Origin: Delphinapterus leucas
Taxonomy: Eukaryota > Chordata > Mammalia > Artiodactyla > Monodontidae
NCBI RefSeq assembly: GCF_002288925.2
Contig: NW_022098095.1
Coordinates: 372,001-436,000, forward strand
Direction of reading: 5' to 3'
Length of the DNA stretch: 64,000 nucleotides
Part shown: positions 12,262 through 23,786 of the stretch, piece after piece
How positions within the stretch are numbered: the first letter of the stretch is position 1
Layout of the letters: every line of letters begins with the position of its first letter
Notes under the pieces: generated by a model
The model's database searches: none
Told to the model about the DNA's origin: nothing
What the model saw: the letters and a program-made list of their open reading frames with translations, nothing else
Made by a program: the position numbers and the translations under genes

Positions 12262-12675
12262 CTGATAGTGTTTTGATATGAATCTGAAAGCAATTGATTT
12301 ATTATGGTTTCTGTACAGTCAGACCTCTCTGCTAATGATAATCTATATTTGCAGCCGCTCCCCGGCACTAGCATCACCATCTCAACTCCACCTCAGATCA
12401 TCAGGCATTAGGTTCTCATAAGGAGCGTGCAACCTAGATCTCTCACATGTGCAGTTCACAGTAGGGTTTGTGCTCCTATGAGAATCTAATGTTGCCGCTG
12501 ATCTGACAGGAGGTGGAGCTTAGGTGGTAATGCAAGCAATGGGGAGCGGCTGTAAATACAGATGAAGCTTCACTCGCTTGCTTGCCACTCACCTCCTGCT
12601 GTGTGGCCCAGTTCCTAACAGGCCACAGACCAGTACCAGTCTGTGGCCTGGGGGTTGGGGACCTCTGTCTTAAAA

Positions 12676-14430
12676 TGTCTCAGTTTCACTGGATTTCTCA
12701 GGAGCTTTATAGATTAGTATTTAACAATCTGAAATATAAATTTATGAGACAAGTTAAATTTTCTTTTCATTGTGACCATTTTCCCCTACATTCAAGATTA
12801 CTGAGGACTTGCCAATCAGATTTGTCATTGTGTTTCAAGATAACTTCTGGGGATAGGTGGAGCAAACTTCCTCCTTAAAAAGGAGCCGTTATTCTAGCAG
12901 GAGGATGGATTTCAAAATGTGACCTGAGAAACTATTTAAAGTCTTGTTTAAATATTTGGCCTAGCCTTCAGATTTTATTCATGTATCTTTTGTATTGGGA
13001 CTGAGTTATCTTTATGGTTTAGAAAAGAGGCTTAATTAAGCAGGCATCAGTTTTCTTTCTTTTCTTTTTAAGCTTATTTTCTTTTTCTTTTTTTTTAGGA
13101 TATTTAATTTTTAGAGTAAAATGAATTAATAGAGCTCAAAACAGTTCCTATGCATTGTTATTGGTGTTGTTATTGTTTTTTAGCAAGTGTTATTATTAAG
13201 AAGAGATCAATTTTCACAAAGAAAACAATTTTCAGACACTTGCATTTAATTTGAAAGCAGTTGACATGATAACAGATCAACTAAAATGCTTAGCGTATTC
13301 CAAAATATGTCTGATTTTGGTTATTAGTTCTTATTATGTCCTTGATGTTTGGACTGTCACTAAATGGTGAGGACATATTTACATACAGTGTATGTAATAT
13401 TCAGCAGAATATTAATGCAAAAAGTGAAAAAATAACCTTTTCATGTTTTGCTATAACAGGTCACTTTCCCTGCCTACTGCCTCACAGTTCCTTTGATGAT
13501 GCTTTTGAGTCTGGCCTTTTCATTCTACTACCGCTTTAATAACTCTGATGTCCTATTCAGTGGAGTACATTTTACACACAGTGTGGAACTTTGCTATGTA
13601 GAAGAGAAACCTGGAGCTTCAAACTATGTACACAAAGTTAGAAACTGTCCTTCACTTGCAGTGTTTCAACTTCAGATCAGGCATTTTCTCTGTGAATGGT
13701 TTTATTCTTCCTTACTGTTTCTTCTTCTAAATTTGGCATTAGGTTGGAGGTAGACGTGTTTCTTTTTGTCCTTCTGAACACTAGGAAAGTAAGCCACCTA
13801 AATTAGCCCTTTGTAGTTTTCTCAACCCTTCTTTATCAAGTTCTATTTTCCAGGTGTTTCCTCCTCTAAATCTGAAGCCCTTCTCTTTATACTTGTCCCA
13901 AGTATTTGTCAATATTTGTACTGACATTAGTGTATTAAGTTATTTATATCTAGGATGATGTGTACAATATAGGGTTACAATTCAATCCGTTTATTTTAGG
14001 AAGAAGTATTTTTACAATCAAAATTGGGTCTTCACAGGGTATTATTGCTGGAAAAACCTTGAACCTCCAAAAATCACACACTGTTTCATCTGTAAATTAA
14101 TTAATACTCTGCTGAGAATTATAACACTGAGTAGTGTTATAATAAGCCTTCATTTATTTTTATTCGTTTTGTTTTTATATTCTGCTTTTAGCTTTATTTT
14201 TCAAGATAGTTAACATTTTTCTCTTCTCTGATGTTGCCCTGCTTGTTGGTTGCTATGGAAATGTCCCAGAGGAATGGCAAATTAAGTTAAGGCCAAAAAT
14301 AATAGTTAAACGCATCTCATGGGGTAGGATGGGATCAAAGGAGATCCAAGATTTTCTTCGTAGAGACAATAAGGTTTTGTTTGTTTGATGTAATATCTTA
14401 CTCAGGGCAACTTACACTTTAAATTCACAT
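12676..14430. other. Non-coding sequence without recognisable repeats
   Basis: AT-rich, no gene. The short open frames at 13336-13753 lack splice sites and similarity to anything I recognise. Confidence 0.5.
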
Positions 14431-14432
14431 AA

Positions 14433-14575
14433 GAACTGAGTTTTAGTCTCAGCTCAAAGATTTATTAGCTTTGGGCAAGTTATTTAATGCTGCTAAAGCT
14501 CAAAACGGGTATAAAATTGGTATAAAAATGCCTCAGAGGAGTGACTAGGCCAGAGTAGATACTTGATGAATTTCA
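14433..14575 (+). repeat. MIR SINE
   Basis: TTTTAGTCTCAGCTCAAAG, TTATTAGCTTTGGGCAAGTTA and CTCAGAGGAGTGACTAGGCC are in MIR order; strongly diverged. Confidence 0.6.
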
Positions 14576-14785
14576 ATTTTCATATTTCTTCCTCTAAATC
14601 AGAGACACATAAAATGAACCTTAATAGAGGAGATGGTAATAACTTTTTAACAATTTTTAAAATGTCAGTTTGTAACATTTAAATGAAATCTTCAAAGCAA
14701 GTGTAATTTAGCTATTTAGTAGGGTTATTGCTGTGCTCATAGAACAATCTGAAAGGTGTCTTTATATTTTTAAATTATTACATTA

Positions 14786-14981
14786 GGGCTTCCCTGGTGG
14801 CACAGTGGTTGAGAGTCCGCCTGCCGATGCAGGGGATGCGAGTTTGTGCCTCGGTCTGGGAGGATACCACGTGCTGCAGAGTGGCTGGGCCCGTGAGCCA
14901 TGGCCGCTGAGCCTGCGCGTCCAGAGCCTGTGCTCCGCAGCTGGAGGGGCTGCAATGGTGAGAGGCCCGTGCACCGCAAAA
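14786..14981 (+). repeat. CHR-type SINE with 9 bp target-site duplication
   Basis: GGGCTTCCCTGGTGGCACAG head and GTGCACCGCAAAA end. ATTACATTA at 14777-14785 recurs exactly at 14982-14990. The poly(A) tail is only about five bases, unusually short. Confidence 0.92.
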
Positions 14982-15034
14982 ATTACATTAAAAATTTGAA
15001 AACTAAGAGTTTATAAAAAGCTTTTAATGACTAT

Positions 15035-15180
15035 TTAACAGTTTTATTAAAGTATAATTTACATACTGTAAAATTTACTTATTTTAAGTGCACAGTTCAG
15101 TGATTTTTAGAAAATTTGCAGAATTGTGCAACCATCAACACAATTCAATTTTAGAACATTTCCATCACCCCTAAAAGCTC
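15035..15180 (-). repeat. Old L1 3' UTR fragment
   Basis: TTTATTAAAGTATAATTTAC, GTGCACAGTTCAGTG and TTGTGCAACCATCAACACAA are typical of older mammalian L1 3' ends in reverse orientation. Confidence 0.65.
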
Positions 15181-15229
15181 CCTTGCCTTAATGAGTATTA
15201 ACTTTCACCTGTAAGTGGCACAGATTACA

Positions 15230-15445
15230 GAATTTAAAAGTACCAGCTTGTGAGTTAGGCTGGACTGAGTTTGAATCATAGTCCTGCCACTTACTAGCTT
15301 TATGTCTTTGCGTAATTCTCTGTATTTTGGATTCTTTATCTTTAAAATGGAGATAATAATTACATTACAGTATTGTGGTGAACATTTACTTAATTAGATA
15401 CAGTATATAGAGCACTGAAAGTGCTGACACCTAGTTGGTGCTTAA
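15230..15445 (+). repeat. MIR SINE
   Basis: GTTTGAATCATAGTCCTGCC, ACTTACTAGCTTTATGTC, TTTAAAATGGAGATAATAAT and CACCTAGTTGGTGC follow the MIR consensus order along its full length. Confidence 0.75.
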
Positions 15446-17560
15446 CAAATAACTGGTTACTGGTGGTGATTTGTATTGTGGTTTAGATTTGTGGTAGACA
15501 TTTAAATGAGAGAAGCACCTGAAAACACCTAGCATAAGGCCTGACACATGATTTACTTTCAGAAACCCAAGCTCTGTTATGCATCGTGTCATCATAATTT
15601 TGTCTGTAGTAGCTCTTTGGGAATTGGTTTAATCACGCTTAAACCTTAAGGCTCACAACATGTAGTTGTTTGTTATTTTGCAGAGGCATGGATTTGAATT
15701 GAGTAACTACAAGGCAGCTACAAGACTTAGAGTTTGATGTCTGCAAACTAGTCACTTAGCTGGTGGAATGAGTCACTGGTCTTATTGTTTACTGTTCATC
15801 GAAATAATTTTCTTACTCTGATAAGATCTTATTTCTTTGTAAAAAAGAAATAAGCTCTGAAAAAAGTCTAATGATCATATTGATTAATTTTATTAACATA
15901 AAAGTATAGAGATTTTTCTTTTGAGTTTTAATCAGAACTTAGAAGTTGGGATGACGTAGTAAAATGTCAAATGTCACATTCTGTATTGTAGCTCCTATCA
16001 ATGACATGAAGAAGGCAAATAAAACAACCTTTTAAATGCTGTCTATGCACCCACCTACTGGTGTAAAAATGTATATTTTTGGGGGGAAGTTATATTTTTT
16101 TAATTTGGGCTTTCTTCAAGGTTGGACTGATTGCTATTTAATTTGTGTGTATTCTGAATTATCTATTATGAATTATGAACAGTAAGATCACTAATTGTTG
16201 TCATTTACATAGGAGAGTAGACCTTATGGTAAACTAATGGGGAAGTTAACCATTGCCCTCAACACTGAGCAGCAGAGTCAGTCTTGGGTTTTTTAAGACA
16301 TAAAGAGGATCATCATTCATGCTCTGTTTATGATTAGGAAGGTTCCAGTAGAATTATTCCTAATGAGCTAGATTTGGGCTGACCCCTAACACATAACTAT
16401 TTATCTGCAGACTTTGAGCACATGTGCATTAATTAATAGAATTTTTTTTTTCTGACAAAACCTTGCTCTGAAGAAGTTTAAAGAATCTGAATGTTGGTAT
16501 TTAGTAATTTTATCTCATATGTTTACTCTTGACTGAAAGAATGTTTGTTTATTATATCCACAAAGCCATATGTCCTGTGTGGTTTAGATATGTTTTGTGG
16601 TTGAACAACTGTCTTTAAGAAGCTTGGAGAATGTTTGGAAAGATGACTTTGGAGAAAGATGTTTAAAGAATGAGGAAGTGGAAATTCTTCTTAGACCTAA
16701 TAACTACAATTGATGACACTTTGTAGTCTTTAAAAAATCTTTGGTTTATGACTTTGATGATTGAAATAGAATCATCAAAGAGCGACTTACTGTTCTTAAC
16801 CATCAACTTTCCTAGGCAAAATCAAACTTTTAAAATACGATTTTCCCCTTAGTCTCTCAAACCTATCTTTATGGTTAGACGAATGCTTATATTTTTAGTG
16901 ACAATATGGGTGCTGATTCTGAATGTTAACTATATCAAGTTTGTTATATATCTCTAAGAACTATTTTACTGGAAAATTTAAGAGGTTAGTACTCTATACT
17001 TCATTTTACTATGTTAATACAGATGGAAATGATACATAAAAGTAATAAATTATACTAGCTCTTTGAAACATAAATTCTAGAAAAGTTATTAAAGGGTTTT
17101 TAATTAATTTTAAAAAGAAATAAGTTTTGATGATTTGGCTATCCAAATTTGTAAAAGGTCAACTTTATAAGGAAAAATATTTTGAATAGCCTTATAGTAA
17201 TTTATCTTAGAGCCTAAATTGTGTTCTAAATGTGCTCTTATCTTCTCTTGTTTTCATTCTTTCAAATTTTTTGCACTTATATTAAGTAATTCGTGATTAT
17301 ATACATTTTGTAAGTTGCCCAACTGTGTAACTGCTGTTAAGTATGTTAGGTATCTTTCCAGACCTTTTTCTTCATCCATTTATATTCATTAATACCAAGA
17401 CTAATACGTAGGATTTTTTTCCCCAACACAAATGACATCGTATTTATTGGTCTTAAAGTTTTGCTTTTACTTAACTTTTCTACATGCTTAACTAATTCTC
17501 TTTTTAATTATTCCATATGTTTTCATAGTATAGGCATACCCTGTGTTAGAAACAGTGAAG
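15446..17560. other. Repeat-poor AT-rich sequence
   Basis: About 2.1 kb with no repeat that I can name and no coding exon. Such repeat-poor blocks in intron 1 can hold conserved regulatory DNA, but I see no motif that decides this. Confidence 0.45.
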
Positions 17561-17564
17561 TGGG

Positions 17565-18150
17565 TCATCTCCTGCCTCTTCAGTGCCTTCACATTACTCT
17601 TCACATTATGACCAAATACCATACTATGAGTTAAAAGATCCTGTAGTTTTTGGTTTCTTCTAATTCTTTAGTCTCATCTCATATCTTTCTCTTTTGCTCT
17701 CTGTTTATTTTGTTTTGTTTTGTTTCTGGCTTCCCTGTTGCTTTGGTTTTTTTCAAGCTCCCCAATTGTATTATATTCTGTCTAGTCTCAGAACCTGTGG
17801 TTATGCTTTTCCTTTACCTAAAATCTATATACACATATTATGTATTATTCTTTCCATAACTTTTATTCAGCCTTTGTCTTCAAATCTTAACATAAATATC
17901 ACTTCTGCAGGGAAGCAATACCCTACCCACAACCTCACCCCCACTTGGTTAGATTATCTCAGTTAAATGTGCTTATATCTCCCTGTCCCTTACCTGCATA
18001 TCATTTACCATAACTTGCAGTCATGTTATTTAGTTGTATCATTATTGTTTGTGTAGCTAATGAAGGAAATAATGTTAGCCCCATGCAGACTTGGAATGAT
18101 TTGCTCACTATTTTTTATCTCCAATACTGGGCATGTAATAAAGACCAATA
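17565..18150 (+). repeat. L2 LINE 3' region
   Basis: ACTTCTGCAGGGAAGC, TATCTCCCTGTCCCTTACC, and the 3' words CTCCAATACTGGGCATGTAATAA match the L2 3' end order, with many indels. Confidence 0.6.
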
Positions 18151-18860
18151 AAAATTTTTTTGCAAGTAGCTAATGTTTAATTTTTACTGGGAATGGAAAA
18201 AAGATTTCTGGGTATAATTTCTCAGAAAAACTGGTTTAATGAAGAAAGAGAAGAGTTGTAAATAGTAGCATTAAAATCCTTTTTTGCCACTTAGTATATA
18301 TTTGTAAATCAACCAATTTGGGTAAAGAAACTAAAAGGAAAGTATAATGGCTTATCTGTGGAGGTGGGGTGGGAATGAGGACTAGAGAGGTGGGAGACAG
18401 CCCTGGGAGGGAGATATTTCACTGTAATTATTAAAATTATTTTTGACCCACGTGATCATATATTACTTAACCTTTTTTTAAGAGTCTGATGAGATTGTGG
18501 TGTAAATACAGAGAAAATATATGTTCTTATAAATTATTGCTTTTATTTTTTCTATATTCTTAAGTTTTCAACAGTTATTTTATTTCAATATGCCTGGATC
18601 AGTGATTCTTATCTTCCCTTTCCCTCCCTCTCCAAACAAAACACATCTTTAAGAATCTGATAAGTCATGGATCTTATTCCTAGAAGAATGAGCATGTTGT
18701 ATATAAACAGCTTTATGTAGCATTTCCAAGGTTGATGGATACCTTAATCTGTGCCAGATATTGTTAACTGTAGTTTTAATATGCAAGGATATTTTTTAAT
18801 CTTTCAGATATTCAGTGATGGCTTTATGTTCAACGTAATCCAGTGGGGGAGCAGGGGATA
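18150..18860. other. Non-coding sequence
   Basis: Nothing identified; AT-rich, no repeat named. Confidence 0.45.
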
Positions 18861-18864
18861 CTAA

Positions 18865-19215
18865 AAGTAGGATTCAGGAAACTTTCTGATCCTGGCTCTG
18901 CCATTATTAAGCTGTATGACTTTGAGTGAAGCTCTTTTACTTGTCTTTGGTATCCTCCATGTCAAGTTGGTATAGTGGAAAGTGCATAGACTTGAATGTC
19001 AAGTACTGGCCTGAAGTTGATGTGTTTTGACTTTGCCACTTACTACCTGTATGACCGTGGACAAATTCTCTGAATGTTATTTTATTTCTCTGTGAGAAGA
19101 AGGAAAATGATTCCAACTTCTTTGGGTTTTAAAGATTAAACGAAAAGAGGTGTTTGAAAAAGCTTAATAACACTTATTACTGATAGAGATATAAATAAAT
19201 GTTAGTTACCTCATC
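18865..19215 (+). repeat. Two adjacent MIR SINEs
   Basis: One MIR-like core at about 18865-18960 (GATCCTGGCTCTGCC, AGCTGTATGACTTTGAG) is followed by a second at about 18968-19215 (GTATAGTGGAAAGTGC, TTTGCCACTTACTACCTG, GACCGTGGACAAATTCTC). Confidence 0.65.
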
Positions 19216-19489
19216 TTGAAAAATTAGGCTAGAACTAGATGTTCTCTAAGGTATCTTTTATCAATGATTTAGGATCCTGTTTTAAATAGTTCTTGTTATG
19301 ACAGAATAATTTGGAAAATTTGTTATAACAGCACTGATCTGAAATCACGTGGGAGAGCAGTGAGGTATTTTAAGTCTGTAAAACTGATGTTGACCATATT
19401 TTCTGCCTGTTTTCTGTATTCTACTGTGCTGGATATGTAGTAAATCTCCAAATACTTGCTGTAATTCTAAGATTCATGAAACACTAATG

Positions 19490-20200
19490 TAGGTTAGACT
19501 TTCTTAACCTGGAGTCTTTAAATACCCAAGAGATCTATGAATAGATTTTCACAGGTCTCTGAACTCTTTGAAATGAAATGCAAAATTTTTACTGTGCCTA
19601 AATTGTAGTGAGAAACAAGCTATAGCTTTCATAGTGAACAAGGCAGATTAGGTCTCTGTCCTCATGAAGTCTACATTCTAATATAAGATAGACATTGAGT
19701 AAACAAATAAAAATATAAGAAAGTATAATTTATAGATGGTAGAACTATTTTGTAGAGAATTTAAGTACAGTGATGGACTAGAGAGTGACTTAAGAGATTA
19801 TTTTAGCGTTTTAAGTGGTCAGGGAGTTCTGAGGAGTTGAAATTTTTGGTGACATCTAAATGATAAAGAATGGCCTTGAATTCAAAGATTAGACAGAGAG
19901 ACTAGCTAGTACTAATATCCTAAGATAGGAACAAGCTTCACGTGAGTAGCTGAAGGATAGTGGAGTGATGGAGACAAGTGTTAGAAACTGAAGTTGGAGA
20001 GAGAATTACAGGTCTTATCACTTACGGCTTTGTAAACCGGAATATAATATCCAGATTTTATTCTCAATGTAATAGGAAGCCATTTCAAGATTTTTAACTG
20101 GAGAATGATGAGAAAAGGAAACTCAAGATAGAACCCTGATAACTCACTTCAGCATTTAGGAGTTTAAGAGATCAAAAACAATAAGCCAGTGAGTTGGCAA
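19490..20200. repeat. Old interspersed-repeat debris
   Basis: 19495-19610 (TTTCTTAACCTGGAGTC, ATAGATTTTCACAGG) resembles an old DNA-transposon-derived repeat. 19625-20120 (TCATGAAGTCTACATTC, GGAAGCCATTTCAAG) is an old LINE-like stretch. Families are not assigned. Confidence 0.4.
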
Positions 20201-20371
20201 GGATGAGGGGAGTGTGGTTCATCGACGCTTTCAAGAAGGAGGGAATAGTCATGTTTCATATCTTGTTGAGAAGACAAGTAAGATTAGAACAATGACCTAA
20301 TCATTAGATTTGTCAGCAGGGTTGTCTGCCAGAAGAACGAAATTACTGTGAAGTCAATAAATAGCTATTAG

Positions 20372-20636
20372 GGGACTTCCTTGGTGGTCCAGTGGTTAAG
20401 AATCTACCTTAGAATGCAAGAGATGCAGGTTCAATCCCTGGTCGGGAACTAAGATCCCACATGCCGCGGGGCAGTTAAACCCACATGCCACATCTTAGGA
20501 GCCCACGTGCCACAACTACTGAGCTTGCACACTCTGTAGCCCGTGTACCACAACGAAAGATCCTGCATGCCACAACGAAAACCCCGTGTGCTGCAACTAA
20601 GATCCAACACAGCCAAATAAATAAATATTTAAAAAA
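20372..20636 (+). repeat. Older CHR-related SINE with 12 bp target-site duplication
   Basis: GGGACTTCCTTGGTGGTCC head, tRNA-like GGTTCAATCCC box, and an AATAAATA-type tail. AATAGCTATTAG at 20360-20371 recurs exactly at 20637-20648. Confidence 0.9.
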
Positions 20637-20789
20637 AATAGCTATTAGCAGCTTTGTGACACTGGTCTTTTAATTTTTAACTTTCAAAAAATTTTTAAAT
20701 TTTTTAAAATTTCATTTTTGTGACATTGGTTTTTGAATGAACCTGCAAGTAATTCTTCCTTTTTTAACCTTTAATCTGTGGGTGGTGAT

Positions 20790-21200
20790 ATGGTTAAGCG
20801 TTCGGGTTTTGAGCCAGACTGTCTGGGTTAATATTGCATCTCTATTTGTTTTTAGCTTATTCAGCCTCACTAAACGTCCATTTCTCATGGACAGTTGAAC
20901 ATGGGGGTTAGGGGTGCTGACCCTCCGCTCAGTTGAAAATCTGTGTATAATTTATAATTGGTTCTCCGTATATGCGGTTCCTCCTCATCTGCACTTCCAC
21001 ATCCAAGGATTCAGCCGACTGCAGATCATGTAGTACTGTAGTATTTACTATTGAAAAAAAAATCCGTGCATAAGTGGACCCTTGCTATTAAAACCCATGT
21101 TGTTCAGGGGTCGACTGTATCTGTAAAATGGGATAACAGTAGTTACCTACCTTTTATAATTTTGTTCTATGTAAAGCAGTTAGCTGTATAAATAGTAAAA
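20790..21200 (+). repeat. MIR SINE split by a DNA transposon
   Basis: The left half (20790-20890: GGTTAAGCGTTCGGGTTTTG, CTCACTAAACGTCC) and the right half (about 21119-21200: CTGTAAAATGGGATAACAG) join into one MIR when the segment between them is removed. Confidence 0.75.
20892..21118. mobile_element. Tigger/MER2-like non-autonomous DNA transposon
   Basis: The left end (ACAGTTGAACATGGGGG) and right end (CCATGTTGTTCAGGGGTCGACTGT) are imperfect inverted repeats; the left has lost about ten internal bases. The interior carries TCTCCGTATATGCGG and CATCCAAGGATTCAGCC, words of the pogo/Tigger-type MER2 class. About 227 bp, no coding capacity. Confidence 0.7.
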
Positions 21201-21420
21201 ATTATAATGATTGTGCAATAAAACGTTTATATTTCCTGCTCTTTGGGGTTTCTGTAATTTTATAGTATTTAAGGAAATAAAGTGCTGTGTTTTAACTTTG
21301 TTTTATGATTAATTAACAAATTTTAAGTGCTCTACAAGGTCATACTGGTAAAAAGGAAAGAACCATTAACTCAACTCAAGTAAAGGTTAACTTAAGATCA
21401 GATTCTTTGTCGGCATTTTT

Positions 21421-21645
21421 TTTTTTTTTTTTTTTTTGGGTGCGCGGGCCTCTCGCTGCTTTGGCCTCTCCCGTTGCGGGGGACCGGCTCCGGGCGCGCA
21501 GGCTCCGGACGCGCCGGCTCAGCGTCCATGGCTCACGGGCCCAGCCGCTCCGCGGCATGTGGGAGCCTCCCGGACCGGGGCACGAACCCGTGTCCCCCGC
21601 ATCGGCAGGCAGACTCTCCACCACTGCGCCACCAGGGAAGCCCCC
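21421..21645 (-). repeat. CHR-type SINE with small internal duplication
   Basis: Poly(T) then GGTGCGCGGGCCTCTCGC and an end GCCACCAGGGAAGCCCC. Around 21484-21522 the word GGCTCCGG(G/A)CGCGC is present twice, where the other copies have it once. Confidence 0.9.
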
Positions 21646-21649
21646 TGTA

Positions 21650-22200
21650 AGCATTATTTTAAACTGTCATGCTAATCTATAGAAAAGTTCGTATGGATGA
21701 CACTTTATCAACTTAATCAACTTCAGCAAACATTTCTGACTAATATCCAGTCCTTGTTCTGAATATTATGTCTTTCAAACACTTTTTTTCCTTTATTTTG
21801 GAGCATTCTGCAACCCCATGTACAATTGTAATTGTAGCATTTGACTGTACAGTTGAGTGTTTAGATACTGTATTTTCTTTTTTAGCACTCTGGATGATAG
21901 TCTCATTAAGTAATAATTTAATATAAACGTACCTGTAGCTACTCATTCTGTTTGCAGATGCATTTTATTTAAATTATTTATAATTAAAACATTATAGAAA
22001 TCAAAATGTGGGCAATTTCTTTATTCACTTTTTTATTATTGCAAGGGCGATTTGGACATATACTCAGATAACTTTAATTTTAGATCCTAAATGTGAAATT
22101 AACTTGGTAACTGTTTAGGTTCTTAAATTTTTTTCCACTGTCCATTTATCTGATAGCACACTTCGCAGAAACCCAGACAAAGCTGAGGTTACTCAGAAGG
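21650..22200. other. AT-rich non-coding sequence
   Basis: No gene or named repeat seen. Confidence 0.45.
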
Positions 22201-22214
22201 CAGATACTATGAGT

Positions 22215-22305
22215 ATGCTGTTTCACTATTTCCCTAACAATTCAGAGTCTGGCACACAGTAGTAGTAGTGCTTAGTAAATATTTGTTGAATGAATGGATA
22301 AAATT
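22215..22305 (+). repeat. L2 LINE 3' end
   Basis: GAGTCTGGCACACAGTAGTAG and TAAATATTTGTTGAATGAATGG are the conserved terminal words of L2. Confidence 0.75.
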
Positions 22306-22309
22306 TTTA

Positions 22310-22890
22310 GCATACCTAATAGAAATTGTTCTCTCAATAATGGGCTTGCATTTAAGGTTGAGTTACTTCAGTAAAACATTAATTAAATGTAATGCTCGAA
22401 GAGTAAAATGTGTAGATAATTTACTTTTCTAATAATTACAGCTTAAGTGACATTTTTGTTTCCATCTTTGTAAGCAGTCTCTGCTGAGCATAATCAAATT
22501 GTTAAGAACTAGTAACACTATGTTACTTTATTCTGTACACCAGTTCTCATTTTTAGAAGCTAGTTAGAGTAAGTACTGCAGGTATTGTTTAAGATGTGTG
22601 CTAGAAACTTCAGATTAGGTTTTGTATGTAAAGAAAATTTCTGTTAGATGAAGGTGATAAGTTTTGTGATTTGGTTTTTATCCCCTACCAAAAGGAGAGG
22701 GTAGACAGTGAAATTTGACTGTATATGTGTTCTGGTTAACTGTATTGACTTACCATTCTTAAATTTGGGAATTTAAAAAATCTTTTGAAGTAAATACTTT
22801 TCACTGTGTTCTAAAACAACATACTGTAGCAACAAGTATAAGCTGTAACAGAGGCTTAAAAGATCTTTACCAGTAAATAAAACTCTTAAA
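22310..22890. other. Non-coding sequence
   Basis: Nothing identified. Confidence 0.45.
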
Positions 22891-22901
22891 AATAAACCTT
22901 A

Positions 22902-23115
22902 GGGCTTCCCTGGTGGCGCAGTGGCTGAGAGTCCGCCTGCCGATGCAGGGGACGTGGGTTCGTGCCCCGTTCCGGAAAGATCTCACATGCTGAGCAGCCG
23001 GGCCCGTGAGCCATGGCCGTTGAACCTGCGCGTCTGGAGCCTGTGCTCTGCGACGGGAGAGGCTACAACAGTGAGAGGCCTACGTACTGCAAAAAAAATA
23101 ATAATAAAATAAATA
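22902..23115 (+). repeat. CHR-type SINE with 11 bp target-site duplication
   Basis: GGGCTTCCCTGGTGGCGCAG head and an AATAAT/AAATA tail. AATAAACCTTA at 22891-22901 recurs at 23116-23126. The right end lies about 520 bp before the first coding exon. Confidence 0.93.
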
Positions 23116-23211
23116 AATAAACCTTAAAAAGAACCCCACGGTTTCTTTTTATCTCATTACCCACACTAAATTTGATGATAAAGTATTAAGGTAGATTTTA
23201 TTTTAGGCCAG

Positions 23212-23330
23212 TTTTTTTAAGACTCTTTATTAGGGTGTAACATACACCGAAATGCATACGCCTAAGTGTAAAGCTTGATAAATTTTCACAGCTGAACATA
23301 TTAACATGTTCAGATCAGAATATTATTAGC
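23212..23330 (-). repeat. Old L1 3' UTR fragment
   Basis: CTCTTTATTAGGGTGTAACA, GTGTAAAGCTTGATAAATTT and TTCACAGCTGAACATATT resemble an old L1 3' end in reverse orientation. Confidence 0.5.
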
Positions 23331-23643
23331 TATCTTAAAAAGGCTAATTTTAAAATATAAAACAATCATAGACTTAGATAAACTTGAGAGACTTACATCT
23401 TGGATCTAACTTTATTACTAACTTGTCACCCTCAGCAAGTTATCTCCTCTTTTTGGGGTCTACTCCCCATCTCTAAAATAAGGGGATAAGACTAGATGTT
23501 TTATTATGGCTCTCACTTTGTAAAAATGCAGAGAGGTGGACTATGTTGATATAAATGTGGTATAAAATCTTATAGGTAGTAAGGTGAGAATGTACAGTTT
23601 AATTGAAAAGGAAGATGCTCATTTTTTTTTCTTTGTTTTTCAG

Positions 23644-23786
23644 GTAATATTTCACACTATGTGCTGACTGTATTTACAGAAGATATTTAAAAAAAAGAAA
23701 AGATAAACTTTTTTCAAAGATTTTGATTCCAGTGGAATCTTTGCTTTAGATTTTGTGTGTGTGAGTGAATTGTAACTCCAGAAACA
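23644..23786 (+). other. RC3H1: RC3H1 5' UTR part of the first coding exon
   Basis: A pyrimidine-rich tract ending in TTTTCAG at 23637-23643 is a good 3' splice acceptor, so the exon should begin at 23644, 143 nt before the initiator ATG. In frame with that ATG there is a TGA at 23766-23768, so the reading frame cannot extend upstream within this exon. The start context is AAACAATGC (A at -3, C at +4), adequate but not optimal. A minimal upstream ORF, ATG TGC TGA, sits at 23659-23667 with A at -3. The acceptor is inferred from sequence only; an alternative transcription start within the long upstream region cannot be excluded. Confidence 0.75.
23659..23667 (+). promoter_or_regulatory. Two-codon upstream ORF in the RC3H1 5' UTR
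   Basis: ATG TGC TGA occurs 16 bases into the predicted 5' UTR part of the first coding exon, with A at -3. It ends about 120 nt before the Roquin-1 start, far enough for re-initiation. Whether it is translated is not knowable from sequence. Confidence 0.35.

Larger units (their letters stand above)
11460..12667. mobile_element. Non-autonomous hAT DNA transposon interrupted by a SINE
   Basis: Inverted ends CAGCAGTCCCCAACC (left) and GGTTGGGGACCTCTG (right) match as inverted repeats at 13 of 15 positions. They are flanked by 8 bp duplications CCTTAAAA at 11452-11459 and TCTTAAAA at 12668-12675 (7 of 8 identical); an 8 bp duplication is the hAT signature. Without the inner SINE the element is about 620-640 bp and has no open transposase frame, so it is a non-autonomous, Charlie-like copy. 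Confidence 0.85.

Noticed and set aside
1..23643. Possible non-coding first exon or promoter of RC3H1 within the window
   Set aside because: No CpG-rich block or convincing donor linked to a transcription start was found, so the first exon is probably upstream of base 1.
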